DNA of 64,000 bases, from positions 22,827-86,826 of the forward strand of contig CANREV010000009.1 in NCBI GenBank assembly GCA_947629645.1. Direction: 5' to 3'. The first letter of the stretch is position 1. Every line of letters begins with the position of its first letter. Source of the stretch: an uncultured Acetatifactor sp. Its GTDB lineage: Bacteria > Bacillota > Clostridia > Lachnospirales > Lachnospiraceae. A model generated the notes under the pieces. It ran no database searches. It was not told where the DNA came from and was given only the letters and a program-made list of their open reading frames with translations. Of the stretch, positions 45,392 through 54,302 are shown piece by piece. Position numbers and translations under genes: made by a program.

Positions 45392-45424
45392 GGCCTATGG
45401 ACATGGGAAACATGGACATAGGCC
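45392..45424 (+). other. Intercistronic hairpin before nnr
   Basis: GGCCTATG (45392-45399) pairs with CATAGGCC (45417-45424), with a further CATG/CATG pairing inside. No T run follows, so it may be an RNA-processing or attenuating structure rather than a terminator. Confidence 0.4.
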
Positions 45425-45495
45425 AATTCGCGTATAAAGAGCGTTGCAGGAGAAAGAACAGGAAAACGATTCTTTGGAAAGGCGGCTGTATCTAT

Positions 45496-46980
45496 ATGAA
45501 AGTTCGTTATCTGGTCACGGCAAAGGAAATGAAAGAATATGACGATAATACCATCCGGAGAGTGGGAATTCCGGCTCCGGTACTGATGGAGCGGGCAGCG
45601 CTTTCGGCTGCGGAGTATCTTGCTGGCAAATTTGAAAAAGGGACCGCTCTGATTCTCGCCGGTATGGGAAACAACGGAGGAGACGGCCTGGCGCTGGCGC
45701 GGCTATTGCTGGAGATGGGCTGGACAGTGGAAATCTGGTGCGTGGGAGATGCAGAGCGTGCCAGCGGCCAATGGAAAGAGCAGAGACGTATTCTGGAAAA
45801 CTATCCGGCGGACTTTAGTAGCACTCCCCAAAAGGATGAATATACTATTATGGTGGATGCGCTTTTCGGGGTGGGGCTTTCCAGAGAGGTGGAGGGCAGG
45901 TATGCACAAGCCATAGAAATGTTTCAGGCTGTCAGGGGGTTTAAGCTTGCGCTGGATCTTCCCAGCGGAGTGGACGCCGATACGGGGCGGATCTGGGGCG
46001 CGGCCGTAAAGGCGGATGCCACCGTGACCTTTGGATTTATGAAGAGAGGGCTGGCGTTTTTTCCGGGATGTGAGTATGCGGGAGAGGTGGTCACGGCCCG
46101 GATTGGAATCACGGAGCGCAGCTTTTTCGGCAGAATGCCGGAAATGTTTGCCTATGAGGAAGAAACGGCGGCGCTGCTGCCGCGCAGGCCCGGGGATGGC
46201 CATAAAGGAACCTTTGGCAAGATCCTTCTGGTAGCGGGCAGCGTCAATATGGCGGGGGCGGCGCTTCTTGCGGCCAAAGCATCATATCGTATGGGCGCCG
46301 GTATGGTGAAAGTCATTACCGCCAAGGAGAACAGGGTGATTCTGCAGACCGCGGTGCCGGAGGCTTTGCTTGGAACCGACAGGGAGCTTACGGCCTCGCT
46401 GGAATGGGCTGACGCCATTGTCATCGGGCCGGGGCTGGGAAAGGGCGATGGGGCGCTTGAAGCTCTGCGGCATGTTATTGATTACGGGGAAAAGCCTTTG
46501 GTGATCGATGCGGACGGACTGAATTTGCTGGCGGAAAGTGAAATGTTACAGGAAAAGCTGGCAGCCCAGGGAACAGAGGGCAGACAGATCGTCCTGACTC
46601 CTCATGTGGGCGAATTATCAAGACTTATGTGTCTGTCCGTTCAGGAATTAAAACAGGATCTTTGGAAATACGCAAACGAACTGGCAAGGCGGCTTCATGT
46701 GACTGTTGCGGCAAAGGACGCCAGAACGATAGTTTGCAGGGAAGGCGGTCCCTCCTGTCTGAATCTTGACGGCAATAACGGCATGGCAACGGCGGGAAGC
46801 GGAGATGTGCTGGCAGGCGCAATGGGTACCCTGCTGGCACAGACGAAAGACGGGTTTACCGCCGCTTCTCTGGCAGTCTGTTTTCACGGCAGGGCCGGGG
46901 ATATGGCTGCGGCAGAAAAGGGATTGCAGGGCTGTATGGCGGGAGATATCGCGGAAGCGCTGGGAAGGCTGTGCCAGTAG
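45496..46980 (+). CDS. nnr: Bifunctional NAD(P)H-hydrate repair enzyme Nnr
   Basis: 494 residues, a fusion of two repair activities. The N-terminal YjeF epimerase (~1-210) has AGMGNNGGDGLALARLL and LDLPSGVDADTG. The C-terminal ADP-dependent (S)-NAD(P)H-hydrate dehydratase (~225-494) has GHKGTFGKILLVAGS, VIDADGLNLL, LTPHVGELSRL and NGMATAGSGDVLAGAMG. It restores NAD(P)H damaged by hydration. ATG 45496 is chosen because the homologous N-terminus begins there; the ribosome binding site is poor (AAAGGCGG). It sits just upstream of alr, a common firmicute arrangement. Confidence 0.93.
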   Translation: MKVRYLVTAKEMKEYDDNTIRRVGIPAPVLMERAALSAAEYLAGKFEKGTALILAGMGNNGGDGLALARLLLEMGWTVEIWCVGDAERASGQWKEQRRILENYPADFSSTPQKDEYTIMVDALFGVGLSREVEGRYAQAIEMFQAVRGFKLALDLPSGVDADTGRIWGAAVKADATVTFGFMKRGLAFFPGCEYAGEVVTARIGITERSFFGRMPEMFAYEEETAALLPRRPGDGHKGTFGKILLVAGSVNMAGAALLAAKASYRMGAGMVKVITAKENRVILQTAVPEALLGTDRELTASLEWADAIVIGPGLGKGDGALEALRHVIDYGEKPLVIDADGLNLLAESEMLQEKLAAQGTEGRQIVLTPHVGELSRLMCLSVQELKQDLWKYANELARRLHVTVAAKDARTIVCREGGPSCLNLDGNNGMATAGSGDVLAGAMGTLLAQTKDGFTAASLAVCFHGRAGDMAAAEKGLQGCMAGDIAEALGRLCQ

Positions 46981-47077
46981 CAGGCAGCGTGATCCTGTTT
47001 GGAAGGACAGGATGATACCGTTAAAGAAAACAGAAAGTACGGCAAAGGATGGAAGGCAAAGGAAGGGAAGAAATACC

Positions 47078-48229
47078 ATGAGTGAGCTGGAGCGTTACCA
47101 GAGAGGATATGCGGAGGTAGATCTGGGAGCCGTCCGCTTCAATATGCAAAGCATGAAACAGAATCTCGCGCCGGGCACAAAGATGATCGGCGTAATCAAA
47201 GCGAACGGTTACGGGCATGGGAGCATTCCCATAGCGAAAACGCTGGAGCCCCTTGATTTTATGCTGGGTTTTGCGGTGGCAACGCCGGAGGAAGCCCATG
47301 AGCTCAGGCAGGCAGGGATCGGCAAGCCGATTATCATTTTAGGTTACACATTCCCTTATTGTTATGAGCAGCTGGCCGAAGAAGAACTGCGGCCGGCGGT
47401 ATTCAGGGAGGATTCCATTGAACCTTTGGGGCAGGCGGCACGCAAGGCGGGGAAGCCTGTCCGTGTCCATGTGAAAGTGGATACGGGTATGAACCGTATC
47501 GGTATCACCCCTGATGATGCGGGAATTCGTTTTCTGGAGACTTTGATGCATCAGGACGGAATAGAGATTGAGGGGATTTTTACTCATTTTGCCAGAGCGG
47601 ATGAGGCGGATAAGACAAACGCTCTGCAACAGCTGCAGATCTTTCAGGATTTTATCCAAAGGGTCCGGGATGAGCTGAAACTTGCGATCCCCATCCGGCA
47701 CTGCTCTAACAGCGCGGGAATTCTGGAGCTTCCGCAGGCAAACCTGGATGCGGTCAGGGCAGGCATCGCCCTTTACGGCATGTATCCTTCCGGGGAAGTA
47801 AGAAAGGATGCGGTGCCCTTAAAGCCGGCATTGTCTCTCTATAGTCATCTGGTTTATGTCAGGACGCTTTACAAGGGACAGTCTGTGAGCTACGGTGGGA
47901 CGTTTACGGCCAGGGAAAATATGCGTATCGCCACCGTACCTTTAGGGTATGGCGATGGATATCCGAGGAGTCTTTCCAACAAGGGTTATGTGCTGATCAG
48001 AGGTAAGAGGGCCCCCATTCTGGGCAGGGTGTGCATGGATCAGTTTATGGTGGATGTGAGCCATATCCCCGATGTATGCGAGGGCGACAGAGTGGTGCTT
48101 TTAGGAAAGGATGGGGAAGAACAGATCAGCGCGGAACTTCTGGGAGAAATATCGGGGCGGTTTAACTATGAATTGCTCTGCGGATTAAGCAGACGTATTC
48201 CCAGAATTTATAAAGACCGGAGGGAATGA
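47078..48229 (+). CDS. alr: Alanine racemase
   Basis: 383 residues, a PLP enzyme that makes D-alanine for peptidoglycan. The PLP lysine is in MIGVIKANGYGHG near the N-terminus. The catalytic Tyr lies in the C-terminal domain near VSYGGTFTA, with RVCMDQFMVDV downstream. The start AGGGAAGAAATACC-ATG gives the normal family N-terminus (RGYAEVDLGAVRFN). It follows nnr and precedes mazF, as in Bacillus, where an antitoxin gene normally lies between alr and the toxin. Confidence 0.96.
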   Translation: MSELERYQRGYAEVDLGAVRFNMQSMKQNLAPGTKMIGVIKANGYGHGSIPIAKTLEPLDFMLGFAVATPEEAHELRQAGIGKPIIILGYTFPYCYEQLAEEELRPAVFREDSIEPLGQAARKAGKPVRVHVKVDTGMNRIGITPDDAGIRFLETLMHQDGIEIEGIFTHFARADEADKTNALQQLQIFQDFIQRVRDELKLAIPIRHCSNSAGILELPQANLDAVRAGIALYGMYPSGEVRKDAVPLKPALSLYSHLVYVRTLYKGQSVSYGGTFTARENMRIATVPLGYGDGYPRSLSNKGYVLIRGKRAPILGRVCMDQFMVDVSHIPDVCEGDRVVLLGKDGEEQISAELLGEISGRFNYELLCGLSRRIPRIYKDRRE

Positions 48230-48315
48230 CCGGGCGCAGCAGTGAATAGCCTCTCAAAAAGTGTCTATACTACCGTACATAGATGAGAACACGACAGTGT
48301 GTAAATGGAGGTAGC

Positions 48316-48657
48316 ATGAGAAGAGGAGACGTATATTATGCAGATCTCAGACCTGTGGTAGGATCTGAGCAGGGTGGAATCAGGCCGGTTTTGATCGTCC
48401 AGAACGATGTGGGAAACAAACACAGCCCTACGATTATCTGCGCGGCTATCACTTCAAAGATGAACAAGGCGAAGCTGCCTACGCACATTGAGCTGAATGC
48501 TTCCCTTTATGATATGGATAAAGATTCCGTGGTGCTTTTGGAACAGCTCCGCACCATAGACAAGAAACGCCTGAAAGATAAAGTGTGCCATCTGGACGGC
48601 GATATCATGAGAAAAGTGGACAGGGCGCTGATGATCAGTCTGGAACTGGATACATAA
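48316..48657 (+). CDS. mazF: MazF/NdoA-type endoribonuclease toxin
   Basis: 113 residues with the PemK/MazF fold. It has [34 protein letters not shown], the catalytic-Arg region, and the [17 protein letters not shown] segment. It cuts single-stranded mRNA at short specific sequences. GGAGG lies four bases before ATG 48316; the upstream ATG at 48283 has no site. The 86-bp gap after alr has no room for an antitoxin such as NdoAI, so the toxin appears solitary at this locus. Confidence 0.92.
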   Translation: MRRGDVYYADLRPVVGSEQGGIRPVLIVQNDVGNKHSPTIICAAITSKMNKAKLPTHIELNASLYDMDKDSVVLLEQLRTIDKKRLKDKVCHLDGDIMRKVDRALMISLELDT

Positions 48658-48750
48658 GTATGGCGATATACGGTTCTTGACGAACGGCAGGCAAAATGAT
48701 ATATTTAGGGATATGACTAAACAAAGGAAGGAAGAGAGAGGAACTGTTAT

Positions 48751-50151
48751 ATGGATGACGATGGACCTACTGCCAGTATGATCTTTTTTTTAGTATTATT
48801 GTTTCTTGACATGTTTTTTTATGGTTTTGGCGCTGCTATCACAGCGCTCAATCCCAAAGAGATAGAAAGGCGGGCACAGGAGGAAAAAGATAAGAAAACC
48901 TTAAAATTGCAGCAGATCATAGGCGACCCGGCAGAGTATGTCAACACAGTGCAGCTGATCACTACGCTGGCCAATGTGATCTTTGGCGCGGTGCATCTGG
49001 GCGCCATGCTGCGGTTCTTATCCGGAAAGTTCTTAGACCTGACCCAAAATCCACAGCTGGGCTGGGTCTCCGCGGAAGCGGTGGTGGCGCTGGCGGCGGT
49101 GTTATCCACGTTGATTTTGTTATACATAGTACTGACGCTGGGTGTTCTGCTGCCTAAGAAGGTAGCGTCGCGGGTGCCGGAACGCTGGGCTTACGCCTGC
49201 ATCAACCCCGTTTTTTTTGTGACGAAGCTGCTTTCTCCCCTCACAGGGCTGATGTCGGTGACGGTGAGGGCGATCTTGAGGATCTTTGGCATTCGGGATG
49301 ACTTAGATGAGATGGATGTGACCGAGGAAGAGATCATAAGCATGGTCAATGAGGGGCATGAACAGGGTGTGATTCAGGCCAGCGAGGCAGAGATGATCAC
49401 CAACATTTTCGAGCTTGGGGATAAAGAAGCGCAGAATATCATGACCCACAGGAACAATATCGTGGCTATCGATGGGGATACCATGTTAAAGGATGCCATT
49501 ACCTTTATGCTGGAGGGCAAAAACAGCAGATATCCTGTGTATGAGGAAAATATCGATCATATCATCGGTATTCTGCATTTGAAGGACGCCATGCGTTTTC
49601 ACGCGGACGATGAAAAGCTGAACTGTCCTCTCAAAAGTCTGGAAGGGCTGCTCAGAGAGCCGTATTTTGTGCCGCAGACAAAGAATATCGATGAATTGTT
49701 CCGGGAAATGCAGGCGGATAAACTGCAGATGGTCATCGTAGTGGACGAGTATGGACAGACGGACGGACTGGTTGCCATGGAGGACATCCTGGAAGAAATC
49801 GTGGGAAATATTCTTGACGAATACGATGAAGACAGCAGATACATTGAGGAAAAGGGAAACGATGAGTATGTGATCGAGGGCAAGACGCCTCTGGAGGAGC
49901 TGGAAGAGAGGTTCGGCATTTCCTTCGATGACGAGGAGTTTGAAACATTAAACGGTTTTCTGATTTCCAGATTGGACAAGATTCCTGAGCCGGACGAACA
50001 ATTTGACGTGGATTATAAGGGGTATAATTTTAAGATCCTGTCCGTGGAGAACAAGATGATACAGAGCGTTCTGGTCACAAAACTTCCGCAGGAGCAGGAG
50101 CGGATGGCCGCACAGGATGAATCCGCCCTTGAAGAAAATGACAAAGAATGA
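48751..50151 (+). CDS. CNNM/CBS-domain transporter-like protein (HlyC/CorC family)
   Basis: 466 residues. The N-terminal CNNM (DUF21) membrane domain has about four spans (~8-190). A CBS pair follows at ~215-340 (AQNIMTHRNNIVAIDGDT..., MVIVVDEYGQTDGLVAMEDILEEIVGNI), and a CorC_HlyC domain forms the C-terminus (~370-455). Members are Mg2+ or Co2+ transporters or transport regulators; older annotations call them haemolysins. GAGAGGA lies eight bases before the ATG. It is followed by yebC after 43 bp. Confidence 0.9.
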   Translation: MDDDGPTASMIFFLVLLFLDMFFYGFGAAITALNPKEIERRAQEEKDKKTLKLQQIIGDPAEYVNTVQLITTLANVIFGAVHLGAMLRFLSGKFLDLTQNPQLGWVSAEAVVALAAVLSTLILLYIVLTLGVLLPKKVASRVPERWAYACINPVFFVTKLLSPLTGLMSVTVRAILRIFGIRDDLDEMDVTEEEIISMVNEGHEQGVIQASEAEMITNIFELGDKEAQNIMTHRNNIVAIDGDTMLKDAITFMLEGKNSRYPVYEENIDHIIGILHLKDAMRFHADDEKLNCPLKSLEGLLREPYFVPQTKNIDELFREMQADKLQMVIVVDEYGQTDGLVAMEDILEEIVGNILDEYDEDSRYIEEKGNDEYVIEGKTPLEELEERFGISFDDEEFETLNGFLISRLDKIPEPDEQFDVDYKGYNFKILSVENKMIQSVLVTKLPQEQERMAAQDESALEENDKE

Positions 50152-50194
50152 TATGATATCATGGATAATTTAAAGAAAAAGGAGTAAACAATTT

Positions 50195-50923
50195 ATGTCA
50201 GGACATTCAAAATTTGCAAATATCAAGCATAAAAAAGAAAAAAATGACGCTGCAAAGGGTAAGATTTTTACGATTATCGGCAGAGAGATCGCAGTTGCCG
50301 TGAAAGAAGGCGGCCCCGACCCCAATAATAATTTTAAACTCGCCACGGTAATCGCCAAGGCGAAAGCCAACAATATGCCTAACGACACGATCGAGAGAGG
50401 TATCAGGAAAGCTGCCGGTGACGCGGGCAATGTGAATTATGAGTATATGACTTACGAGGGTTACGGCCCTAACGGCATTGCGATCATTGTGGATACGCTG
50501 ACGGACAATAAGAATCGCACCGCAGCAAACGTACGGAGCGCTTTTTCCAAAGGACAGGGCAACATCGGCACACCCGGCTGCGTCTCTTTTATGTTTGACA
50601 AAAAAGGGCAGATCATCATTGACAGGGAAGAGTGCGATAAGGATGCGGACGATTTGATGATGACGGCGTTAGACGCGGGCGCGGAGGATTTTAACGAGGA
50701 AGAGGACAGCTTTGAAGTGCTGACGGATCCTGACGGCCTGGAGAATGTGCGCAAGGCGCTGGAGGAAGCGGGCGTTCCCATGCTCAGCGCGGAAGTGACT
50801 ATGATTCCTCAGAATTATGTGGAGCTGACGGATGAAACAGCCGTCAGAAATCTTCAGAGAATCCTGGATATGCTTGAGGATGACGATGATGTGCAGGCAG
50901 TGTATCACAATTGGGATGAGTAG
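50195..50923 (+). CDS. YebC/PmpR family protein
   Basis: 242 residues, opening with the family signature [25 protein letters not shown] and containing [12 protein letters not shown] and the acidic [11 protein letters not shown] end. These proteins are named transcriptional regulators. Recent work links some of them to translation of proline-rich stretches, so the exact role here is open. AAGGAG precedes the ATG. The glycosyltransferase start lies 27 bp downstream. Confidence 0.93.
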   Translation: MSGHSKFANIKHKKEKNDAAKGKIFTIIGREIAVAVKEGGPDPNNNFKLATVIAKAKANNMPNDTIERGIRKAAGDAGNVNYEYMTYEGYGPNGIAIIVDTLTDNKNRTAANVRSAFSKGQGNIGTPGCVSFMFDKKGQIIIDREECDKDADDLMMTALDAGAEDFNEEEDSFEVLTDPDGLENVRKALEEAGVPMLSAEVTMIPQNYVELTDETAVRNLQRILDMLEDDDDVQAVYHNWDE

Positions 50924-50950
50924 GTAAAATTGAGCGAAAGGATGATCGGT

Positions 50951-51892
50951 ATGGACAAGCTGGCTGTCATTGTGCCCTGCTATAATGAGGAAGAGGTTTT
51001 AAAGATCGCTTCCGAGACTTTGCGGGGCGTTATCGAAGATCTGATACGGAAGGAAAAGATTGCGGAGGACAGCTTTATCCTGTTTGTGAATGACGGAAGT
51101 AAGGATCGTACATGGGAACTGATCGAAGAGGAACACAAGGCGTATCCGGTGCGGGTGAAGGGTGTGAAACTGGCGGCCAACGTGGGACACCAGTTTGCCC
51201 TGACAGCAGGGCTTGTCACGGCAAAGGAAATGTGCGATGTGACAGTGTCCATAGATGCGGATCTTCAGGACGATGTGGCGGTCATCGAAGAAATGATAGA
51301 TAAGTTCCATGCCGGAAACGATATCGTCTACGGCGTCAGGAAAGAGCGGAAGACAGACACCTTTTTTAAGAGGACTACAGCTCAGGCGTTCTACAAACTC
51401 ATGAATATCATGGGGGTAAAGACCGTTTATAATCACGCGGATTTCCGCCTGATGTCAAAACGCGCGGTGGAGGAATTTTCCAAGTATCAGGAGACCAACC
51501 TTTTTCTGCGGGGCATGATGCCGTTAATCGGGTATCAGACGGACTGTGTGTACTACGACAGGAAAGAGCGTGTGGCGGGAGAATCCAAGTATCCTTTAAG
51601 AAAGATGCTGGCGCTGGCTTTTAACGGAATTTCTTCCTTTAGCGTAAAACCTATCAGTCTGATCATGGGGCTGGGGCTTTTTATCATGCTTGCCGCAGTG
51701 CTTGCCGCGGTATATGCGTTTGTCTCTTATTTTACGGGACATGTTGTTCAGGGTTGGACTTCCATGATCCTTTCTATCTGGTTTTTGGGAGGGCTGCAGC
51801 TTCTGGCTATCGGGCTGGTGGGGCAGTATATTGGCAAGATCTACATTGAGGTAAAGCATCGTCCCCGATACAATATCGAGAAAGTGATTTAA
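50951..51892 (+). CDS. GT2 glycosyltransferase, undecaprenyl-phosphate sugar transferase (GtrB-like)
   Basis: 313 residues. The cytoplasmic GT-A catalytic domain contains AVIVPCYNEEEV, VNDGSKDRTWE, and the metal-binding SIDADLQDD. Two C-terminal membrane helices (~245-305) follow and are typical of the GtrB/DPM1 family, which loads a hexose onto undecaprenyl phosphate. ATG 50951 has AAAGGA eight bases upstream; the frame opens at TTG 50930. The next gene encodes a multispan membrane protein with GT-C-like features, an obvious partner that could use the lipid-linked sugar. Confidence 0.9.
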   Translation: MDKLAVIVPCYNEEEVLKIASETLRGVIEDLIRKEKIAEDSFILFVNDGSKDRTWELIEEEHKAYPVRVKGVKLAANVGHQFALTAGLVTAKEMCDVTVSIDADLQDDVAVIEEMIDKFHAGNDIVYGVRKERKTDTFFKRTTAQAFYKLMNIMGVKTVYNHADFRLMSKRAVEEFSKYQETNLFLRGMMPLIGYQTDCVYYDRKERVAGESKYPLRKMLALAFNGISSFSVKPISLIMGLGLFIMLAAVLAAVYAFVSYFTGHVVQGWTSMILSIWFLGGLQLLAIGLVGQYIGKIYIEVKHRPRYNIEKVI

Positions 51893-51898
51893 ATACGA

Positions 51899-53383
51899 AT
51901 GAGTTGGAAGAAAAACGGATTTAGTTTTCTGATGTGGCTTATCTACCTGCTTGTCATCGGAATTGCCGTAGGGTTTGCGGGCGGAGCGCTCTGCAGCGCC
52001 GTTGGAGCGCCTCAGTATTTTGAGATGATTGCGGCGGCGGGATATATGCTGTTTGCCGGGATTTTGGTGTTTTTGCTGCACCGGATGGCGGTAAAGCTGG
52101 ACGCGCTGCCTGAAAAAAAAGGAAAAGGATTTCTGTGGCTGGAGAGGATCGCGGCGGCGGCGCTGCTTGCGGCAGGTCTGTTTCTCAGGTTGTCCCAAAT
52201 GCGGGAGGAAGTTGGAGAATCCGTATATCTGGAACTGGCGTACGTTTCTTCGACAGGTCAGGGTATCCCTCAGTTTTCCCATGGTATTGTATATTTTTAT
52301 GTGTGGGTACTGCGTTTTACTTTTTTGTTGCTGGGCAATAAAGCGATGGCGGCAGTGGGATTACAGATAATATTGCAGATGTCGGGAGTGCTGTTGCTTT
52401 ATTTTGCGGTCAGAAAGATGGCGGGAAGAATATCGGCCATGATGCTGCTTGCGTTTTCCATGTTGTCTCCTTATATGACCGGAAAGGCGATCACGGTGTC
52501 GCCGGAGATGCTTTATCTGTTTCTTTTTGCACTGGTCCTGTTTTATGTGTCCCGGGGGCTGAACTGGTCTGGCGACTGGGGATTCTGGCTGCCTGCGGGT
52601 GTTCTGACGGCGGTGCTGGGATATCTGGACGTGACCGGTTTTTTGCTGGTCCCGTTAATGGCAGGGGTAATTTTCTCGGAGCAAAAAAGCGGGGAGGGCA
52701 AGAGAGCTTTCAGTGCCTTTGGATGTCTCGCAGGTCTTGTCCTGGGAGCAGCCGGATGCGTGACCGTGGACATGTTAAGCAGTGGAAAATCTGCGCAAGG
52801 GATCGTGAAGGCCTGGGGAGAACTGTATCATTGGGATGAATTGCAGCTGTTGGTCAGATTGCCGGGCTTTGATTCTCTATGGCTGATCCTGTTTCTTCTC
52901 TGCTTTATGGTCTGGGGGATTTTCAGCTTTTGGTGCCACAGAAAAACGGAGCGGTTCAGCCTGTGGATGTTGTGCGTGACGGGGGTTGCGTTTTTACAGC
53001 TGTGGGGCGTTTTTACCGAGGAGATGAACGGGGCTGTCTATCTCTTTTTCTTTAGTACGGTCCTTGCCGGATTAGGAATCAGGGAGAGCCTGGCGGTTTA
53101 TCCTTTGGACAGGCAAAAAGGAGAGGACAAGGTTCAGAACCAGAGCGATCAAAATGAGAGCGATCAAAATAAGAGAGAGCCATCGGGTGCGGAGATTACA
53201 TCTCAGGAGAGCCCGTCGGAGGAAAAGACCGGGGATGGTCAGGAGATCGAATGGATCGAAAATCCTTTGCCGCTTCCGAAAAAGCATGTCAGGCGTGTCA
53301 TGGATTACAAGCTGGATCCGAAGAAAGAAGATCTGGATGGATATGATGTGCTTGTGCCGGACAATGATGATTTTGATCATTGA
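51899..53383 (+). CDS. Multispan membrane protein, possible GT-C glycosyltransferase, acidic tail
   Basis: 494 residues with about ten to twelve membrane spans up to ~390, then a ~105-residue hydrophilic tail. The segment ESVYLELAYVSSTGQGIPQFSHGIVYFYVWVLRF resembles the first luminal region of GT-C (ArnT/PMT-like) enzymes, though the usual catalytic Asp cannot be placed with confidence. The tail (IENPLPLPKKHVRRVMDYK...DNDDFDH) is notable: I recall near-identical tails on other Lachnospiraceae membrane proteins. It is six bases from the GtrB-like gene, so the pair probably works together on surface glycosylation. The ribosome binding site is weak. Confidence 0.65.
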   Translation: MSWKKNGFSFLMWLIYLLVIGIAVGFAGGALCSAVGAPQYFEMIAAAGYMLFAGILVFLLHRMAVKLDALPEKKGKGFLWLERIAAAALLAAGLFLRLSQMREEVGESVYLELAYVSSTGQGIPQFSHGIVYFYVWVLRFTFLLLGNKAMAAVGLQIILQMSGVLLLYFAVRKMAGRISAMMLLAFSMLSPYMTGKAITVSPEMLYLFLFALVLFYVSRGLNWSGDWGFWLPAGVLTAVLGYLDVTGFLLVPLMAGVIFSEQKSGEGKRAFSAFGCLAGLVLGAAGCVTVDMLSSGKSAQGIVKAWGELYHWDELQLLVRLPGFDSLWLILFLLCFMVWGIFSFWCHRKTERFSLWMLCVTGVAFLQLWGVFTEEMNGAVYLFFFSTVLAGLGIRESLAVYPLDRQKGEDKVQNQSDQNESDQNKREPSGAEITSQESPSEEKTGDGQEIEWIENPLPLPKKHVRRVMDYKLDPKKEDLDGYDVLVPDNDDFDH

Positions 53384-53429
53384 GAGTTGAGGATACTGTG
53401 AATTTTCTTCATAAAATTGGGAACTATAA

Positions 53430-53465
53430 GGGAGCAGCCTTTATCGGGACTGCTCCCGGTTTTTA
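53430..53465 (+). terminator. Terminator after the glycosylation pair
   Basis: GGGAGCAG (53430-53437) pairs with CTGCTCCC (53450-53457), followed by GGTTTTTA. Confidence 0.8.
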
Positions 53466-53514
53466 TAGGGGTATGTTTGCAATATTCTAATTGTTATGAG
53501 AAAGGATCAGGGCC

Positions 53515-54216
53515 ATGATGGAGGAGAGGAAACGTGAAAAGCTTGAAACAGAGGAAAAACAGGACGAGCGGATCAAAGAGACGGGGCAGGCGGAGTTAAG
53601 TGACAATGAGCGGATGGAAGATATTCACCTGATCTCTATCATCGGTGAGATCGAAGGACATGAAAACCTGTCCAATAACTCCAAAACCACAAAGTATGAT
53701 CATATTCTGCCCAGTCTGGCCGCCATTGAGGACAGCAAGGATATCAACGGCGTGTTGGTGCTGCTCAACACTATGGGCGGAGATGTGGAAGCAGGGCTTG
53801 CCATTGCGGAGATGATCGCATCTTTAAGCAAACCTACGGTATCGCTTGTTCTGGGCGGAAGCCACTCCATCGGGGTGCCTATTGCGGTCAGTACGGATTA
53901 TTCTTTTATTGTACCCACCGGCACGATGGTGATCCATCCTGTGCGGATGAACGGGACAGTGATCGGCATCCCGCAGACCTTTGAGTATTTCAAACTGATC
54001 CAGGATCGCATTACGAGTTTTGTGTGCAGTCATTGCAGGGCGAACAAAGAAACCTATGAGAGGCTGATGACAGAGACGGGAATTCTCACAAAGGATGTGG
54101 GGACGATTCTGGTGGGCGAGGACGCCGTCAAATATGGCATCATTGACGAAGTCGGAGGAATCGACCGGGCCATTGCAAGGCTTCATGAAATGATTCAAAA
54201 AGGTTCTGAAACATAA
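53515..54216 (+). CDS. tepA: ClpP-fold protease TepA
   Basis: 233 residues. After a charged ~40-residue N-terminus comes a crotonase/ClpP-type fold: NGVLVLLNTMGGDVEAGLAIAEMI, the nucleophile region LGGSHSIGVPIAVS, and the His-containing TMVIHPVRMNG. It matches the TepA/YmfB family (translocation-enhancing protein), which lies next to ftsK/spoIIIE in Bacillus, as it does here. The role in export or spore-related proteolysis is weakly established. AAAGGA lies eight bases before the ATG. Confidence 0.88.
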   Translation: MMEERKREKLETEEKQDERIKETGQAELSDNERMEDIHLISIIGEIEGHENLSNNSKTTKYDHILPSLAAIEDSKDINGVLVLLNTMGGDVEAGLAIAEMIASLSKPTVSLVLGGSHSIGVPIAVSTDYSFIVPTGTMVIHPVRMNGTVIGIPQTFEYFKLIQDRITSFVCSHCRANKETYERLMTETGILTKDVGTILVGEDAVKYGIIDEVGGIDRAIARLHEMIQKGSET

Positions 54217-54228
54217 TTTGTATACATG

Positions 54229-54257
54229 GTGACAAACATACAAAAAAATGCTATAAT
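54229..54257 (+). promoter_or_regulatory. Promoter of ftsK/spoIIIE
   Basis: GTGACA (54229-54234), a 17-base spacer and TATAAT (54252-54257). Confidence 0.6.
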
Positions 54258-54302
54258 GAATGCTGTATGTGTATGAGATTATGAGAAACGGGGTAAGATG
54301 AG

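Noticed and set aside
46766..47077. N-terminal extension of alr
   Set aside because: It overlaps the end of nnr in another frame; the ATG at 47078 gives the conserved N-terminus.
51899..53383. Calling the membrane protein a confirmed mannosyl- or arabinosyltransferase
   Set aside because: The catalytic acidic residue of GT-C enzymes cannot be placed, so only a tentative label is given.
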